NCBI GenBank assembly: GCA_965277875.1
Contig: CBDIDV010000002.1
Location: 1,302,001-1,366,000 of the forward strand
Origin: CAWFQB01 sp965277875
GTDB lineage: Bacteria; Armatimonadota; Chthonomonadetes; Chthonomonadales; Chthonomonadaceae
Direction of reading: 5' to 3'
Length of the DNA stretch: 64,000 nucleotides
The position numbers were made by a program, and so were the translations under genes. The first letter of the stretch is position 1. Each line of letters starts with the position of its first letter. The notes under the pieces are model-generated. The model saw nothing but the letters and a program-made list of their open reading frames with translations. It was not told the origin of the DNA and searched no databases. Shown here piece after piece: positions 31,690 to 40,603 of the stretch.

Positions 31690-34116
31690 CTATCGAACGC
31701 TTTGTCCCGGTCGCCCTGCCTGTGTATGCGATGCCGGAATGTGTGCAAGAGCGGCGGACACCTCTTTCGCTTTCACAGACTGCAAAGCGCTCTGTATCCC
31801 CGCAGCCCTGGCCTGCGCCTCCTGCACATCTCCGCTCGTCGCTACTTCGCGTCCATACCGAAACCGGGTATACGCCAGAGTCAGCGCGGTCAGTTCACCG
31901 TTCAGGGCGGGAAGCAACGGGTTCAAAGCCAGGTGTACGCGCAATGCGTACTCATCCGGCGTCTGCTGATCCAGGCGCTTGATGCCATGCCGCGCCAGAA
32001 TCCCAAGCGTCTGCCCGTACACGGATACGATCTGCTGATTGGTCGGCGGACGCCCCGCTTCCGTCTCGCCTGCACCGCGGCGCGGACGAATGCGCGTGAT
32101 TACCTCTGTCCTGACCACATAGCCCAGCATCACCAGAAACGCCAGCGCGAGCGTGGGCGGCAGTGTGCCATGCGACGTCAGCCACGCCACAAAGTTGGAC
32201 TGCTTTTTCTTCTGCGTATCGCTATGATCGGAAATGTCAACGGTTCCCTCCGTGGCGTCGAACGGAACCCAGCCGATGTGCGGAAAAAAAACCTCAGTCC
32301 AAACATGTTTGTGCTTTTCGCGCACAAGATAGGTGTTGGTGTTGTCGGGCTGCAAATCACCGCTCAGAAACCCCGACGCCATACGCGCCGGTATGTTCGC
32401 GTACCGGCATAGCACGGTCATAGCCGCCGCGAAACTGTCGCAGTACCCCTCCTGCTTTTCCAGCAGAAACCAGGCTACAACGTCCCGGTCAGGGGGTTTG
32501 GGGGCCGACTGTAAGTTATACTTGCAGCGCGCCGCGATATATCCCCTGATCGCCTGCGCTCGGTCGTAGTTGTTCGCGAACTTCTGCACGATACCATCCA
32601 CAAGCTGCTGGATATGCGCCGTATCTTCCACATTGACGCTTACACGCTGCAAGTACGTTTCGCGAATTGCCTGCGGTACGTCCCGCGGAGCCGAGGAAGC
32701 CGCGCGCAGCAGGGTTTCATCCTGAGTGGGAACCTGCGATACGACATCGTAGGTGGCCCCATCCTGCACGTTTATCGTGGGCGCGTCGGAATTGTTCAGG
32801 ATCTGCGTATCGCGGCTGCTGACCATCAGCGCGCCCGTATTTTTGTAATACAGCGTTCCCGCAACATCGGTGGACACGCTCTGCATCTGCGCCGCGCCAT
32901 ATAGATTGCTGAAAAGTCCGCCGACCACACGCACATGCTGCACGGTCTTGCGGCTGTCGCGCATCTCTTTCGCGGACAGTTCCAACTCATTTCCAGGGAC
33001 TACAAAAGTCGGCGGGGGCGATGAGGATAGCAGAGCGTCGGGACGGGAGTAGCTTTTGGCCTGCTCCACGGCGGTCTGCCCGCCGCTGTCCTGCTTGCCT
33101 ATCGGTTTGCCGGTCGTCTCTTTGTTCTCGAAGCTATGCCCGGTGTAATCGCTGAACGTGTTACCCCGCCAGTACAGCCCCCGCTCGCACTGGATACGCA
33201 TCAGAGGCGTATCGCTTTCGGGCGTCGGCCCGACAGCGAGTTCCAGTGTATTGTTCTCATTGATGATCAGGTTCGCCTGCAGGGCCTGCTTTGTCTTAGA
33301 GAGGGCTGCATTCAGAGGGTTGATGGAACTGCCCTCGAACAGAGTCTGTCCTACGCCGCGTATCGGCACGGCGACGATGTTTGCCAGCAGCAGCGCGCCG
33401 GCCAGACACGCGGCGGCAAGCTGCAGCTGCCCGCCGAACAGTCGCTTGGCCCGCCCCGTGTCGCGCCCTTCTGAAAGAGCGGTGCGCGTCCTCAGATAAT
33501 TTTCATGCACCATCATGAACGTTGCCGCCCCGATGAACACCAGAAACGCGTTTTGTATTTCGGTATCCGGGTTCAGCGTACTGACAAGGGCCAGCATGGT
33601 CATGCCGGGTACGCAGGCGAACAGCACGCTCGCGTCATTGCTCAATAAAAACGATTGTATGATGGCTCCCCATGCCACCAATACCTGCATTCCCACGGCC
33701 CGGTTGTCCCCAATGCCCACGGGAACCATCCAGCCCATGCCGCTGCCGGTCGCGTTCGCCAGTATCAGCAGACCCACGCACACGATGAGCGGCATCTGTA
33801 TAGACTGCAAGCTGATCTGCCGCACCCGCAGCGTGTAACTGAACGCATACCCCGTGATCGCAAGACTGTAGGAAAGCAGGGCAAACCGGATGTCGTCCAG
33901 TCCGTAATTAACGGCATACAGGGCCGCGAGCGTCACGCACAGTCCCGCCAGATACAGCCACGCGCTCACGCCGTTCTGCGCGTTGCTTCCCGCTGTAAAC
34001 AGGCTGGCGCGGGGCGCGCGCACACGACGAACGCGGGTCGCTCCGTCACTTGAAGCCGATGAGGCAGAAGACAGCGCGGAGGAACGTGAGGCTGAGTCAT
34101 CTGGAGAATTGAGCAT
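31690..34116 (-). CDS. Transglutaminase-like membrane protein (TgpA/DUF3488-type) with DUF4129
   Basis: An 808-residue inner-membrane protein. After a Ser-rich basic N-terminus there are about six helices in the first 260 residues, then an extracytoplasmic segment. Within it the transglutaminase core carries Cys in EGYCDSFAAAMTVLC, His in KHKHVWTEVFF and Asp in WVPFDATEG, a complete catalytic triad. A final helix (LALAFLVMLGYVV) leads to a cytoplasmic DUF4129-like tail (PDEYALRV, LTLAYTRFRYG). Such proteins are paired with DUF58 and MoxR ATPases, as here. The start overlaps the DUF58 stop by 20 bases. The target of the enzyme is unknown. Confidence 0.92.
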   Translation of the reverse strand: MLNSPDDSASRSSALSSASSASSDGATRVRRVRAPRASLFTAGSNAQNGVSAWLYLAGLCVTLAALYAVNYGLDDIRFALLSYSLAITGYAFSYTLRVRQISLQSIQMPLIVCVGLLILANATGSGMGWMVPVGIGDNRAVGMQVLVAWGAIIQSFLLSNDASVLFACVPGMTMLALVSTLNPDTEIQNAFLVFIGAATFMMVHENYLRTRTALSEGRDTGRAKRLFGGQLQLAAACLAGALLLANIVAVPIRGVGQTLFEGSSINPLNAALSKTKQALQANLIINENNTLELAVGPTPESDTPLMRIQCERGLYWRGNTFSDYTGHSFENKETTGKPIGKQDSGGQTAVEQAKSYSRPDALLSSSPPPTFVVPGNELELSAKEMRDSRKTVQHVRVVGGLFSNLYGAAQMQSVSTDVAGTLYYKNTGALMVSSRDTQILNNSDAPTINVQDGATYDVVSQVPTQDETLLRAASSAPRDVPQAIRETYLQRVSVNVEDTAHIQQLVDGIVQKFANNYDRAQAIRGYIAARCKYNLQSAPKPPDRDVVAWFLLEKQEGYCDSFAAAMTVLCRYANIPARMASGFLSGDLQPDNTNTYLVREKHKHVWTEVFFPHIGWVPFDATEGTVDISDHSDTQKKKQSNFVAWLTSHGTLPPTLALAFLVMLGYVVRTEVITRIRPRRGAGETEAGRPPTNQQIVSVYGQTLGILARHGIKRLDQQTPDEYALRVHLALNPLLPALNGELTALTLAYTRFRYGREVATSGDVQEAQARAAGIQSALQSVKAKEVSAALAHIPASHTQAGRPGQSVR

Positions 34117-35443
34117 GTAAGTTCTTTCCGTTCAAATCTTTTTCGCTGCTGTTCTGAGATGGGGAGCCGCCTTCACCTGCGATGTCGTAAGTTACTTCTT
34201 CCGGATCCAGAACGCCGTTCGGCGCACAGCGCACCACAAATGCGGGCAGGCGCAGGGACGCAAGCGAGGCCAGAAACGCGCCGCTGTCATCATTGCCGCG
34301 CCGGAACCGCTTGCCCTCGAAGGTGTCCGGGTCTATGAACGCCACGCTGATCTTGACTCCGATTGCCAGGTACGAAGCGAACGCGCCACTTAAATTCAAA
34401 TCAGGATTCGCGGTCACGACGAGCAGCGTAGTTCCCGGCAGTACGCGCGCCGCATTGTCCTCGACCGTCTGCCGCATGGACACTTTGGAAATCGCTTTCA
34501 CCCTGGCGAGCGCGTCCAGGATCAGGAATAGATGCGCCTCGCCTCGCCCTTCCATTGTGGCCGCAGTCAGCATCAGTTCGGCGTCCTTGCCCGTTCCCGC
34601 GCCGTCGGGCGGCAGCATCAGCCGAACGCTCGTGCCATGCTCGATAGCCTGCTGCGCCAGGGACGCGGTCAAACGCACACCGTATTCCAGCGTGGTCTCG
34701 TCGCCGGTTCCCACCTCCGTACTGGCTTCCAGATCCAGCGCGATCACCAGATTGGTGGCCTGCGACTCCTCGAATTCGATCACGCTGAGTTTGCCCGTGC
34801 GCGCCGTCTGCCGCCAGTGGATGCGGCGCATCGGGTCGCCGGCGACATACGGGCGCACACCGTCCGGGTCCACGCTGCTGCCCCGGAGCAGGCGTGATGT
34901 AAACTCCTGCCATCCATACCGCTCCGTACCGCTGAACGCGCTGGTACGCAGCGCCTGCGGCAGAGGATACACGACAAGTTCGCCCTCCGCGCTGACATGC
35001 CGACTGAAGGCGAACACGCCCAGCGGGTCCATTGCGGTCACATCGAAGCCCGCCGCCTGGTACACCCCCCGGCGCGAAAAGCGCACGGTATGCGTGACGC
35101 GCGCCATATCCAGGGCCGCTACATTGAACAGCGGCGGCTCCTCGTCCCCTACTGCGTTCCACCCCGGCACGTTTTCCTGTATGCTCAAAAAGAACCGCGC
35201 AAACCGCGTCGGGTTTCGCGCCACATAGGCGATGCCGCCTTCCTCGCCCTCCCAGGCCACATGCGGCATTTCACGGGTAAATTCCATGCCATGCAGGGCA
35301 TACCAGCCGAGCAGGTAACTGACGCCCGGCAGAGTCAGCAGGATAGCCGCCATGTAATACAGGTGCGGGGCGCGTAATAATCCCGCCACCGCCACGAGGC
35401 ACAAAGCCCCAAATCCAAGCGTTATCCACTTGCTGAACTGCAT
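34097..35443 (-). CDS. DUF58 domain protein
   Basis: The 448-residue protein has two N-terminal helices (about residues 8-45), a beta-rich segment, and the DUF58 signature MRRIHWRQTARTGKLSVIEF followed by a von Willebrand A-like core (NLVIALDLEAS). The DxSxS metal site of true vWA domains is replaced by DLEAS, as is common in DUF58. The ATG at 35443 is 8 bases after AGGAG. It lies between moxR and the transglutaminase gene in one operon; these three act together in MoxR systems thought to assist assembly of envelope proteins. Confidence 0.92.
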   Translation of the reverse strand: MQFSKWITLGFGALCLVAVAGLLRAPHLYYMAAILLTLPGVSYLLGWYALHGMEFTREMPHVAWEGEEGGIAYVARNPTRFARFFLSIQENVPGWNAVGDEEPPLFNVAALDMARVTHTVRFSRRGVYQAAGFDVTAMDPLGVFAFSRHVSAEGELVVYPLPQALRTSAFSGTERYGWQEFTSRLLRGSSVDPDGVRPYVAGDPMRRIHWRQTARTGKLSVIEFEESQATNLVIALDLEASTEVGTGDETTLEYGVRLTASLAQQAIEHGTSVRLMLPPDGAGTGKDAELMLTAATMEGRGEAHLFLILDALARVKAISKVSMRQTVEDNAARVLPGTTLLVVTANPDLNLSGAFASYLAIGVKISVAFIDPDTFEGKRFRRGNDDSGAFLASLASLRLPAFVVRCAPNGVLDPEEVTYDIAGEGGSPSQNSSEKDLNGKNLHAQFSR

Positions 35444-35489
35444 CAAATACGCTCCTGAAACCGCGAAACGCTTGTCTATTGCAAGTGCG

Positions 35490-36458
35490 TCAGCTTACGG
35501 GAACCGAGGTTCGATTGAGGGCTTCCTCCACGCAGGAAAACGCCGTGACGCCGCGCACGCGCTGTTCGGGCCGCACAATGATGCGGTGCGCGAGAATGGC
35601 CGGAGCAAGCGCTTTCACGTCGTCCGGCTTGACAAAGCTGCGGCCCTGCAAAGCGGCCAGCGCCTGCGCGGCGTGCATCAGGCCCAGGCTGCCGCGCGGA
35701 CTGGCCCCCAGCGCCACGGCGGGCAATGTGCGCGTCAGCCCCACGATGTCGAGAATGTAGCCCTGTATGGCCGCATCTACATGCACGTCGCGCACACCGC
35801 TCTGCATAGCGAGAATATCGCTGGCGTCCATCACGGGCGCGATGGTGTCCACGGGCCGCGCCTGAAACTGCCCGCCAAGAATACGCGCCTCGGCCTCGCG
35901 GTCGGGATACCCCATGCCAAGCCGGGCCGTAAAGCGATCCAACTGCGCTTCCGGCAGGGGGTACGTGCCGGACATCTCAATGTTGTTCTGCGTGGCGATG
36001 ACAAAGAACGGGGAGGGAAGCGGCTGCGCCACGCCATCAATCGTGACCTGTCGCTCTTCCATGCACTCCAGCAGCGCCGCCTGGGTTTTGGGCGTGGTGC
36101 GGTTGATCTCGTCGGCCAGCACGATATTGGCGAATACCGGCCCGCCCCGCACCTCGAACTCGCCGGTCTTCTGGTTGTAGATCGAACTGCCGGTAATGTC
36201 GGAGGGCAGCAGGTCGGGCGTAAACTGGATGCGCTTGAAGGAAAGGCCCAGGGCGCGGGCAAACGCTTTCGCCATTGTGGTCTTGCCCACGCCGGGTATA
36301 TCTTCGATCAGCAAATGCCCGTTCGACAGCAGGACGGCCAGGGCCAGTTCCACCACGTCGTTTTTGCCCACGATGGCGGTCTCGACGGCCTCCATCACGC
36401 GCTGCGCCTTTTGCGCCAAAAGAATTGGATCCACGTTGCGCCTTCCAGGCTGCGTCAC
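35490..36458 (-). CDS. MoxR-family AAA ATPase
   Basis: A 322-residue chaperone-like AAA ATPase of the MoxR family. Walker A is LLIEDIPGVGKTTMAKAFA, Walker B is IVLADEINRTTPKTQAALLE, sensor 1 lies in FFVIATQNNIEMSGTYPLPE, and the arginine finger region is AQLDRFTARL. The C-terminal lid has GASPRGSLGLMHAAQA. The GTG at 36458 has only a weak ribosome binding site. It is first in the MoxR-DUF58-transglutaminase operon; 46 bases separate it from DUF58. Confidence 0.95.
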   Translation of the reverse strand: MTQPGRRNVDPILLAQKAQRVMEAVETAIVGKNDVVELALAVLLSNGHLLIEDIPGVGKTTMAKAFARALGLSFKRIQFTPDLLPSDITGSSIYNQKTGEFEVRGGPVFANIVLADEINRTTPKTQAALLECMEERQVTIDGVAQPLPSPFFVIATQNNIEMSGTYPLPEAQLDRFTARLGMGYPDREAEARILGGQFQARPVDTIAPVMDASDILAMQSGVRDVHVDAAIQGYILDIVGLTRTLPAVALGASPRGSLGLMHAAQALAALQGRSFVKPDDVKALAPAILAHRIIVRPEQRVRGVTAFSCVEEALNRTSVPVS

Positions 36459-36714
36459 GAAGCTTTACATCTGCTTCTTTGCACTGGCTTCTTTCCAGTA
36501 GATACGCAGCCGCGAGTTATTGTTACGCCATGCTGTTAGACGGCGCCAGTCGGTGTTAAAGTTGGAACAGGATAGGTCAGCCAAAGTGAGTTGGAATGAG
36601 CTAGAGCAGGATAGAGTGAGCCAGCATTTGAGACAACATCAAGAATACGTTTTGGGCATGATTGGGCTGCATACGTTCGAGTCGGGTTCGAGTCGGGCGG
36701 GCCATGTCTGGAAA

Positions 36715-37626
36715 TCAGGAAGCGGCAGAACAGTTGACCGCAGCGAAATCAGAAGGTGTCATGACGCGCAGCGCGCGGGGAACGATGCCGAAGTTGAGCG
36801 GTGTTTGCAGCGCGATCTCGCCGTCTACGGTCACGCTCTCGACAGGCGACGTGTGCAGGCTTCCCCCGGTCGTCATCACGGCAGGCACGTCAGGCAGCTC
36901 CACCTGATGCCCGCCCGGCAGGTTGAGCGCGTAACGCAGCAGAGTCCAGCGGCTTGTTCCGGCCAGCGCGTATACCACAAGTTTCCCGTCCGTAATGGTC
37001 GCGTTCGGCGCGAGGGGGAACGGGCCGGCGTGAAAGCGTCCGTTGCCGATAACGACCTGCAGCGTGTCAAATTGCAGCGTACCTTCGGGCGTTTCCAGGA
37101 CGGCATGAAACGGGCGCACCCGCGTCAGTGCGCGGATCAGCGCGAACACATAAACGAACTTGCCGAACCGATGCTTGGCCTCCGGCGTCAGTTCCTGCGC
37201 GATCAGCGTTGTCAGGCCCACCGTGGCGACATTCACAAAGTAGCGGCCATTCACAATGCCAAGATCAATCTCGCTGATCTGTCCATTGGCGATGATGCTG
37301 CAGGCCGCGCATACATCGGCGGGGATGTTCAGGTCACGCGCGAACTCATTGCCCGTCCCCAGCGGCAGTACGCCCATTACGCATTGCTTTCCTACGAACT
37401 GTCCCGCCGCGCCGCCCAGCGTCCCGTCGCCGCCGCCCACGATGACCAGCGACGCGCCGCCCGCGATGGCCTGCCCCACCGCATCGGGCGCGTCGGCGGG
37501 GTGGCGCAGGGCGATAGCCTGGGTCACGCCCACGCCGCACAGCTTCAACTCCCGCTGCGCCTGCTCGTAGCAGTCGCGCCCGCGCCGCGATTTAGTATTC
37601 ACAATCAGGGTCACATTTTGGGTCAT
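36715..37626 (-). CDS. Diacylglycerol/lipid kinase (DagK/YegS family)
   Basis: The protein phosphorylates diacylglycerol or a related lipid at the membrane face. The 303 residues show VTLIVNTKSRRGRDCYEQA at the N-terminus, the nucleotide-binding VIVGGGDGTLGGAAGQFVG, GVLPLGTGNEFARDLNIP, and the C-terminal beta sandwich ending VTVDGEIALQTPLNFGIVPR. This matches the YegS/BmrU/DgkB superfamily; bacterial sphingosine-kinase-like enzymes cannot be excluded. It is flanked by non-coding gaps of 250-300 bases on both sides and appears to be a single-gene unit. Confidence 0.93.
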   Translation of the reverse strand: MTQNVTLIVNTKSRRGRDCYEQAQRELKLCGVGVTQAIALRHPADAPDAVGQAIAGGASLVIVGGGDGTLGGAAGQFVGKQCVMGVLPLGTGNEFARDLNIPADVCAACSIIANGQISEIDLGIVNGRYFVNVATVGLTTLIAQELTPEAKHRFGKFVYVFALIRALTRVRPFHAVLETPEGTLQFDTLQVVIGNGRFHAGPFPLAPNATITDGKLVVYALAGTSRWTLLRYALNLPGGHQVELPDVPAVMTTGGSLHTSPVESVTVDGEIALQTPLNFGIVPRALRVMTPSDFAAVNCSAAS

Positions 37627-37928
37627 GCGCCGCCGAACATTTCCTGCACATTCAGCATCAATCTATATCCTTTTGCACTGTAAGTTTTTGTATAAAGCCT
37701 TTGTGTACTTTTCGCTTGCTAATTGTACATTACGTTTCCGCGCGACATTTTCACGCGGTACGCCCCGACGCCAACTTGAACCAACATCGAAGCCAGCGCT
37801 CTTTTGCTGCTCACAACGCCATGCCAACAGTTCGGCAAACGTTTGTATAATCCTGCCCGATTTAGGCCCCTCTGTTGGCGCATTGTCAATAATGCGCTTG
37901 ATCTTCAATCTATTCTAAACTGGCAGGA
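37627..37928. other. Intergenic region between lipid kinase and pilT
   Basis: About 300 bases without a supportable gene. A TTG-started 81-codon minus-strand frame (37663-37908) is basic and unlike known proteins, so it is not called. The one structured element is the hairpin at 37878-37897, just past the pilT stop. The rest should contain the lipid kinase promoter, but no convincing boxes are visible. Confidence 0.5.
37878..37897 (-). terminator. Terminator-like hairpin after pilT
   Basis: GCGCATT (37878-37884) and AATGCGC (37891-37897) form a perfect 7-bp stem with a 6-base loop, 31 bases past the pilT stop on the minus strand. There is no U-tract. Confidence 0.5.
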
Positions 37929-39059
37929 TCATTTCTGGCGCAGCATCTGACGCAGTTCGGTCGGGTTGCCGGCATACTGCATCGCGTCCTCGTAGCTGAT
38001 GGCCCGCGCCTGATGCAGTTTTTCCAGCGCCTGATTGATCGTGTTCATGCCGAAGTGTCCGCCGTCGCGGATAGCGGCATACAAGTCGCCCGTTTCACCC
38101 TCTTCCAACTGCTTTTTGACGGTCGGCGAGCCGGTCATTATCTCAACGGCAGGCACGCGCCCGCTTCCGCTTGCGCGGCGTACCAGCCGCTGCGAGGTGA
38201 CGCACAGCAGCGACGCGGCGAGTTGGCGGCAAACCTGATGCTTGAGGTGCTGCGGAAAGCTGTTGACGATGCGATCCACGGTCGCGGCTGCCGATGTGGT
38301 GTGCAGGGTCGTAATGACCAAATGCCCGATTTCGGCTGCGGTCATGGCAACCTCCATGCTTTCGCGGTCGCGCAGTTCGCCCAGCGCGATCACGTCCGGC
38401 GTCTGCCGCGTCACGCTTCGCAGGGCCGTCTCGAACGAGCGCGTGTCCAAGCCTACTTCGCGCTGATGGATCACGCTCTTTTTGTCCTCAAAGATATATT
38501 CTATCGGTTCCTCAATGGTAAAGATGTTGGCATACGCGTTGCGGTTGATCTCCTCGATCATGGCCGCAAGCGTCGTGGTTTTGCCGCTGCCGGTCGGCCC
38601 CGTGATGATAATCAGTCCCTGCGGTTCCGCGGCCATTTTCTTCAGGATGGACGGCAGAGCCAATTCCTCGATGGTATACGGCTTCAGCGGGATCAGGCGC
38701 AGGGCCGCGCCCACCGTTCCCCGCTGCAAGAACAGATTGGCGCGGACACGGGCCAGATTGGGGATGCTGAACACCATATCCAGTTCCTGCCGCTTTTCCA
38801 ATTCACCCATTAGGGCATCGGCGTCCGGGGCCTCGCTGCCCGCGCCGTCTTCGCCCTGATGTTGAAGCATGATGTCGCGGTTGGCGCTGTACATGATCTC
38901 GAACGCGAGTTCGCGCGCCGCGCCGCTCGACAAAACGGGCAGATCGGTCAGCCGCATTTGTCCATCCACGCGGATCGCCGGCACGGCCCCGGCCTTGATG
39001 ACCACATCGGAGGCTTTATTCTTGATCGCCACTTCCAGTAATTCGTGTATGCTGAACAT
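37929..39059 (-). CDS. pilT: Type IV pilus twitching ATPase, PilT/PilU type
   Basis: PilT hexamers drive pilus retraction at the inner membrane. The 376 residues contain the N-terminal PAS-like domain (KASDVVIKAGAVPAIRVDGQ), Walker A ITGPTGSGKTTTLAAMIEEI, the Asp box IFTIEEPIEYIFEDKKS, Walker B region VIALGELRDRESMEVAM and the His box HLVITTLHTTSAAATVDRIV. The AIRDGGHFGMNTINQAL tail resembles the PilT AIRxGxxxGM motif. A Gly/Glu/Asp-rich insertion follows MLQHQG near residue 65. With the DUF1559 prepilin at 9330 it suggests a functional type IV pilus, though other pil genes are not in the window. Confidence 0.95.
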   Translation of the reverse strand: MFSIHELLEVAIKNKASDVVIKAGAVPAIRVDGQMRLTDLPVLSSGAARELAFEIMYSANRDIMLQHQGEDGAGSEAPDADALMGELEKRQELDMVFSIPNLARVRANLFLQRGTVGAALRLIPLKPYTIEELALPSILKKMAAEPQGLIIITGPTGSGKTTTLAAMIEEINRNAYANIFTIEEPIEYIFEDKKSVIHQREVGLDTRSFETALRSVTRQTPDVIALGELRDRESMEVAMTAAEIGHLVITTLHTTSAAATVDRIVNSFPQHLKHQVCRQLAASLLCVTSQRLVRRASGSGRVPAVEIMTGSPTVKKQLEEGETGDLYAAIRDGGHFGMNTINQALEKLHQARAISYEDAMQYAGNPTELRQMLRQK

Positions 39060-39241
39060 GAATAAGTTTTTCTCCTCTTGACGTTACACCTTACACTACG
39101 CGCATTTTTCTCCGGCGTACTCGCAATTTTTGTCTGTCTGTCAAAACAACTTACGACAGGAACAAACTACCGTTTTATTCAGGTGGCTGTGTCGTGGGCG
39201 GATACTATACGCTTACGTTTTCTTCGCGTGTATCGCTTCAC

Positions 39242-39271
39242 TTGCAAATGGCGGGGCGTGGGGTGTATAAT
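39242..39271 (+). promoter_or_regulatory. Sigma70-type promoter for CBS-DUF1385 gene (leaderless)
   Basis: A -35 TTGCAA (39242-39247) and a perfect -10 TATAAT (39266-39271) are 18 bases apart. Seven bases later is the ATG at 39279, so the expected start site falls on or one base before the start codon and leaves no room for a ribosome binding site. Confidence 0.75.
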
Positions 39272-39278
39272 CTTCATT

Positions 39279-40484
39279 ATGCCCGTGGCCTCAGACATTT
39301 CTATCGCCTCGCTGCGCGCCGTCATGCGGGCCGTGCCTATCCTTGCCCCTGAAGACAGCATGGGGCGCTTTGTTCGCCTGAGTCGGCAGTGCGCGTGCAG
39401 CAGCCTGCCCGTTTTGCACGGCAACGCGCTTGTCGGCATGGTGTCGGGCGCGGATGTTCTCCCCCTGCTGTCACAAAGCGACGACGCCGGAAGTACGCTT
39501 CTGCGCCCTGTCACGGATGTTGTCCGCGCTCCGGCTACGGTCATCCGCCCGGAAATGACACCTGCCATTGCGCGCGACCTCTTTCAGCGGCACGGCCTCG
39601 ATTTGATGGCCTGCCTGCCCGTCGTGGACGATGCCGGATGCTGTTTGGGCATTGTGGTTTACAATGATTTGCTGGTCGCGGAACGTCCTGTATGCCGTCC
39701 CGGCGTTGTGGGCGGCATGGCGACGCCGTTTGGCGTGTACTTGACGGATGGCACGGTACAGGCGGGCGCAGGCAATCTCGCTCTCGTCGCGTCCGGCGTG
39801 GTCACGGGCGCTTTGCTGCTGTGCGCGGGCGCGTCCGTCAGCGCGGGCGCGGCATGGCTTGCGCGCTTCGTACCCCTGCTGCGCGGCATGGACACTCTGG
39901 ATACGGGCGACTCGGCGGCTGTGGTCTCGCCTGCAATGGCTGTGCTGAACTTCGCCGCCAAGCTGCTGATTTATCTTGTCTTTTTTGTTTTGCTGCGCGC
40001 CTCGGCCATCGCCGGCTACCATGCCGCCGAACACCAGACGGTTCACGCTCTGGAGCGCAACGAGCCGCTCGTCGCCGAAGTCGTAGGGCGTATGCCGCGC
40101 CCCCACCCGCGCTGCGGCACGAACATCATGGCAATCGGCCTGATCCAATTCACATTGTACCCTCTGCTGGAAGGCCTGTTTAAGCTGGACATGGAAAGCG
40201 CGTTTATGCTGGCCGCGCTCGTCAACCTGTTCGCGTGGCGACGCGTGGGAACGTGGCTGCAATCCGTCTTTACGACGCGTCCCGCCAACGAACGGCAACT
40301 TGCCAGCGGCATCGCGGCGGGTCGCCACCTGTTAGAGACGTTTTACACGTCCGCTCCGGTTCGGCCTCATCCGCTGCGCCGCCTGTGGTACATGGGCGTC
40401 CTGCAAAACCTGCTCGGTCTGGTTCTGGTCAGCAGCGCGGCGGCAGGCATCTCGTGGCTGCTGACGCACCTTAACCGTCACTAA
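39279..40484 (+). CDS. CBS-domain / DUF1385 membrane protein
   Basis: A 401-residue fusion. Residues 1-130 hold a CBS pair (APEDSMGRFVRLSRQCACSS, LPVLHGNALVGMVSGADVL, then a second unit ending CLGIVVYNDLLVAE), a module that usually binds adenine nucleotides. From about residue 140 comes DUF1385: GVYLTDGTVQAG, helices, and the signature YHAAEHQTVHALE followed by RPHPRCGTNIMAI, whose His/Glu/Cys residues look like a metal site. Four or so helices complete it. DUF1385 proteins are widespread and uncharacterised; the CBS pair suggests regulation by a nucleotide. The ATG at 39279 is chosen because promoter boxes lie just upstream and the earlier in-frame residues are not family-like. Confidence 0.88.
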   Translation: MPVASDISIASLRAVMRAVPILAPEDSMGRFVRLSRQCACSSLPVLHGNALVGMVSGADVLPLLSQSDDAGSTLLRPVTDVVRAPATVIRPEMTPAIARDLFQRHGLDLMACLPVVDDAGCCLGIVVYNDLLVAERPVCRPGVVGGMATPFGVYLTDGTVQAGAGNLALVASGVVTGALLLCAGASVSAGAAWLARFVPLLRGMDTLDTGDSAAVVSPAMAVLNFAAKLLIYLVFFVLLRASAIAGYHAAEHQTVHALERNEPLVAEVVGRMPRPHPRCGTNIMAIGLIQFTLYPLLEGLFKLDMESAFMLAALVNLFAWRRVGTWLQSVFTTRPANERQLASGIAAGRHLLETFYTSAPVRPHPLRRLWYMGVLQNLLGLVLVSSAAAGISWLLTHLNRH

Positions 40485-40603
40485 GCAGGACAACCTTACT
40501 CACTATTACTGCGCGGCAAACGACTGCTGCGTTTTCATTCTTTTACCCTACATATCTTCTACCCTACGTATTCTGACGTGCATGATTTTTGAGGAGTTCG
40601 GGC

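Noticed and set aside
36540..36640. Imperfect direct repeat with GTTGGAA and CAGGATAG strings between moxR and the lipid kinase
   Set aside because: Only short, gapped matches; no arms, terminal repeats or second copy found in the window.
36676..36700. GGTTCGAGTC, which resembles a tRNA T-loop, with a direct repeat of TTCGAGTCGGG
   Set aside because: Flanking bases cannot form the T-stem, and no acceptor or anticodon arm is found. It is a short duplicated string.
37663..37908. An 81-codon minus-strand frame downstream of pilT
   Set aside because: TTG start without a ribosome binding site, no resemblance to known proteins, and it overlaps the terminator-like hairpin.
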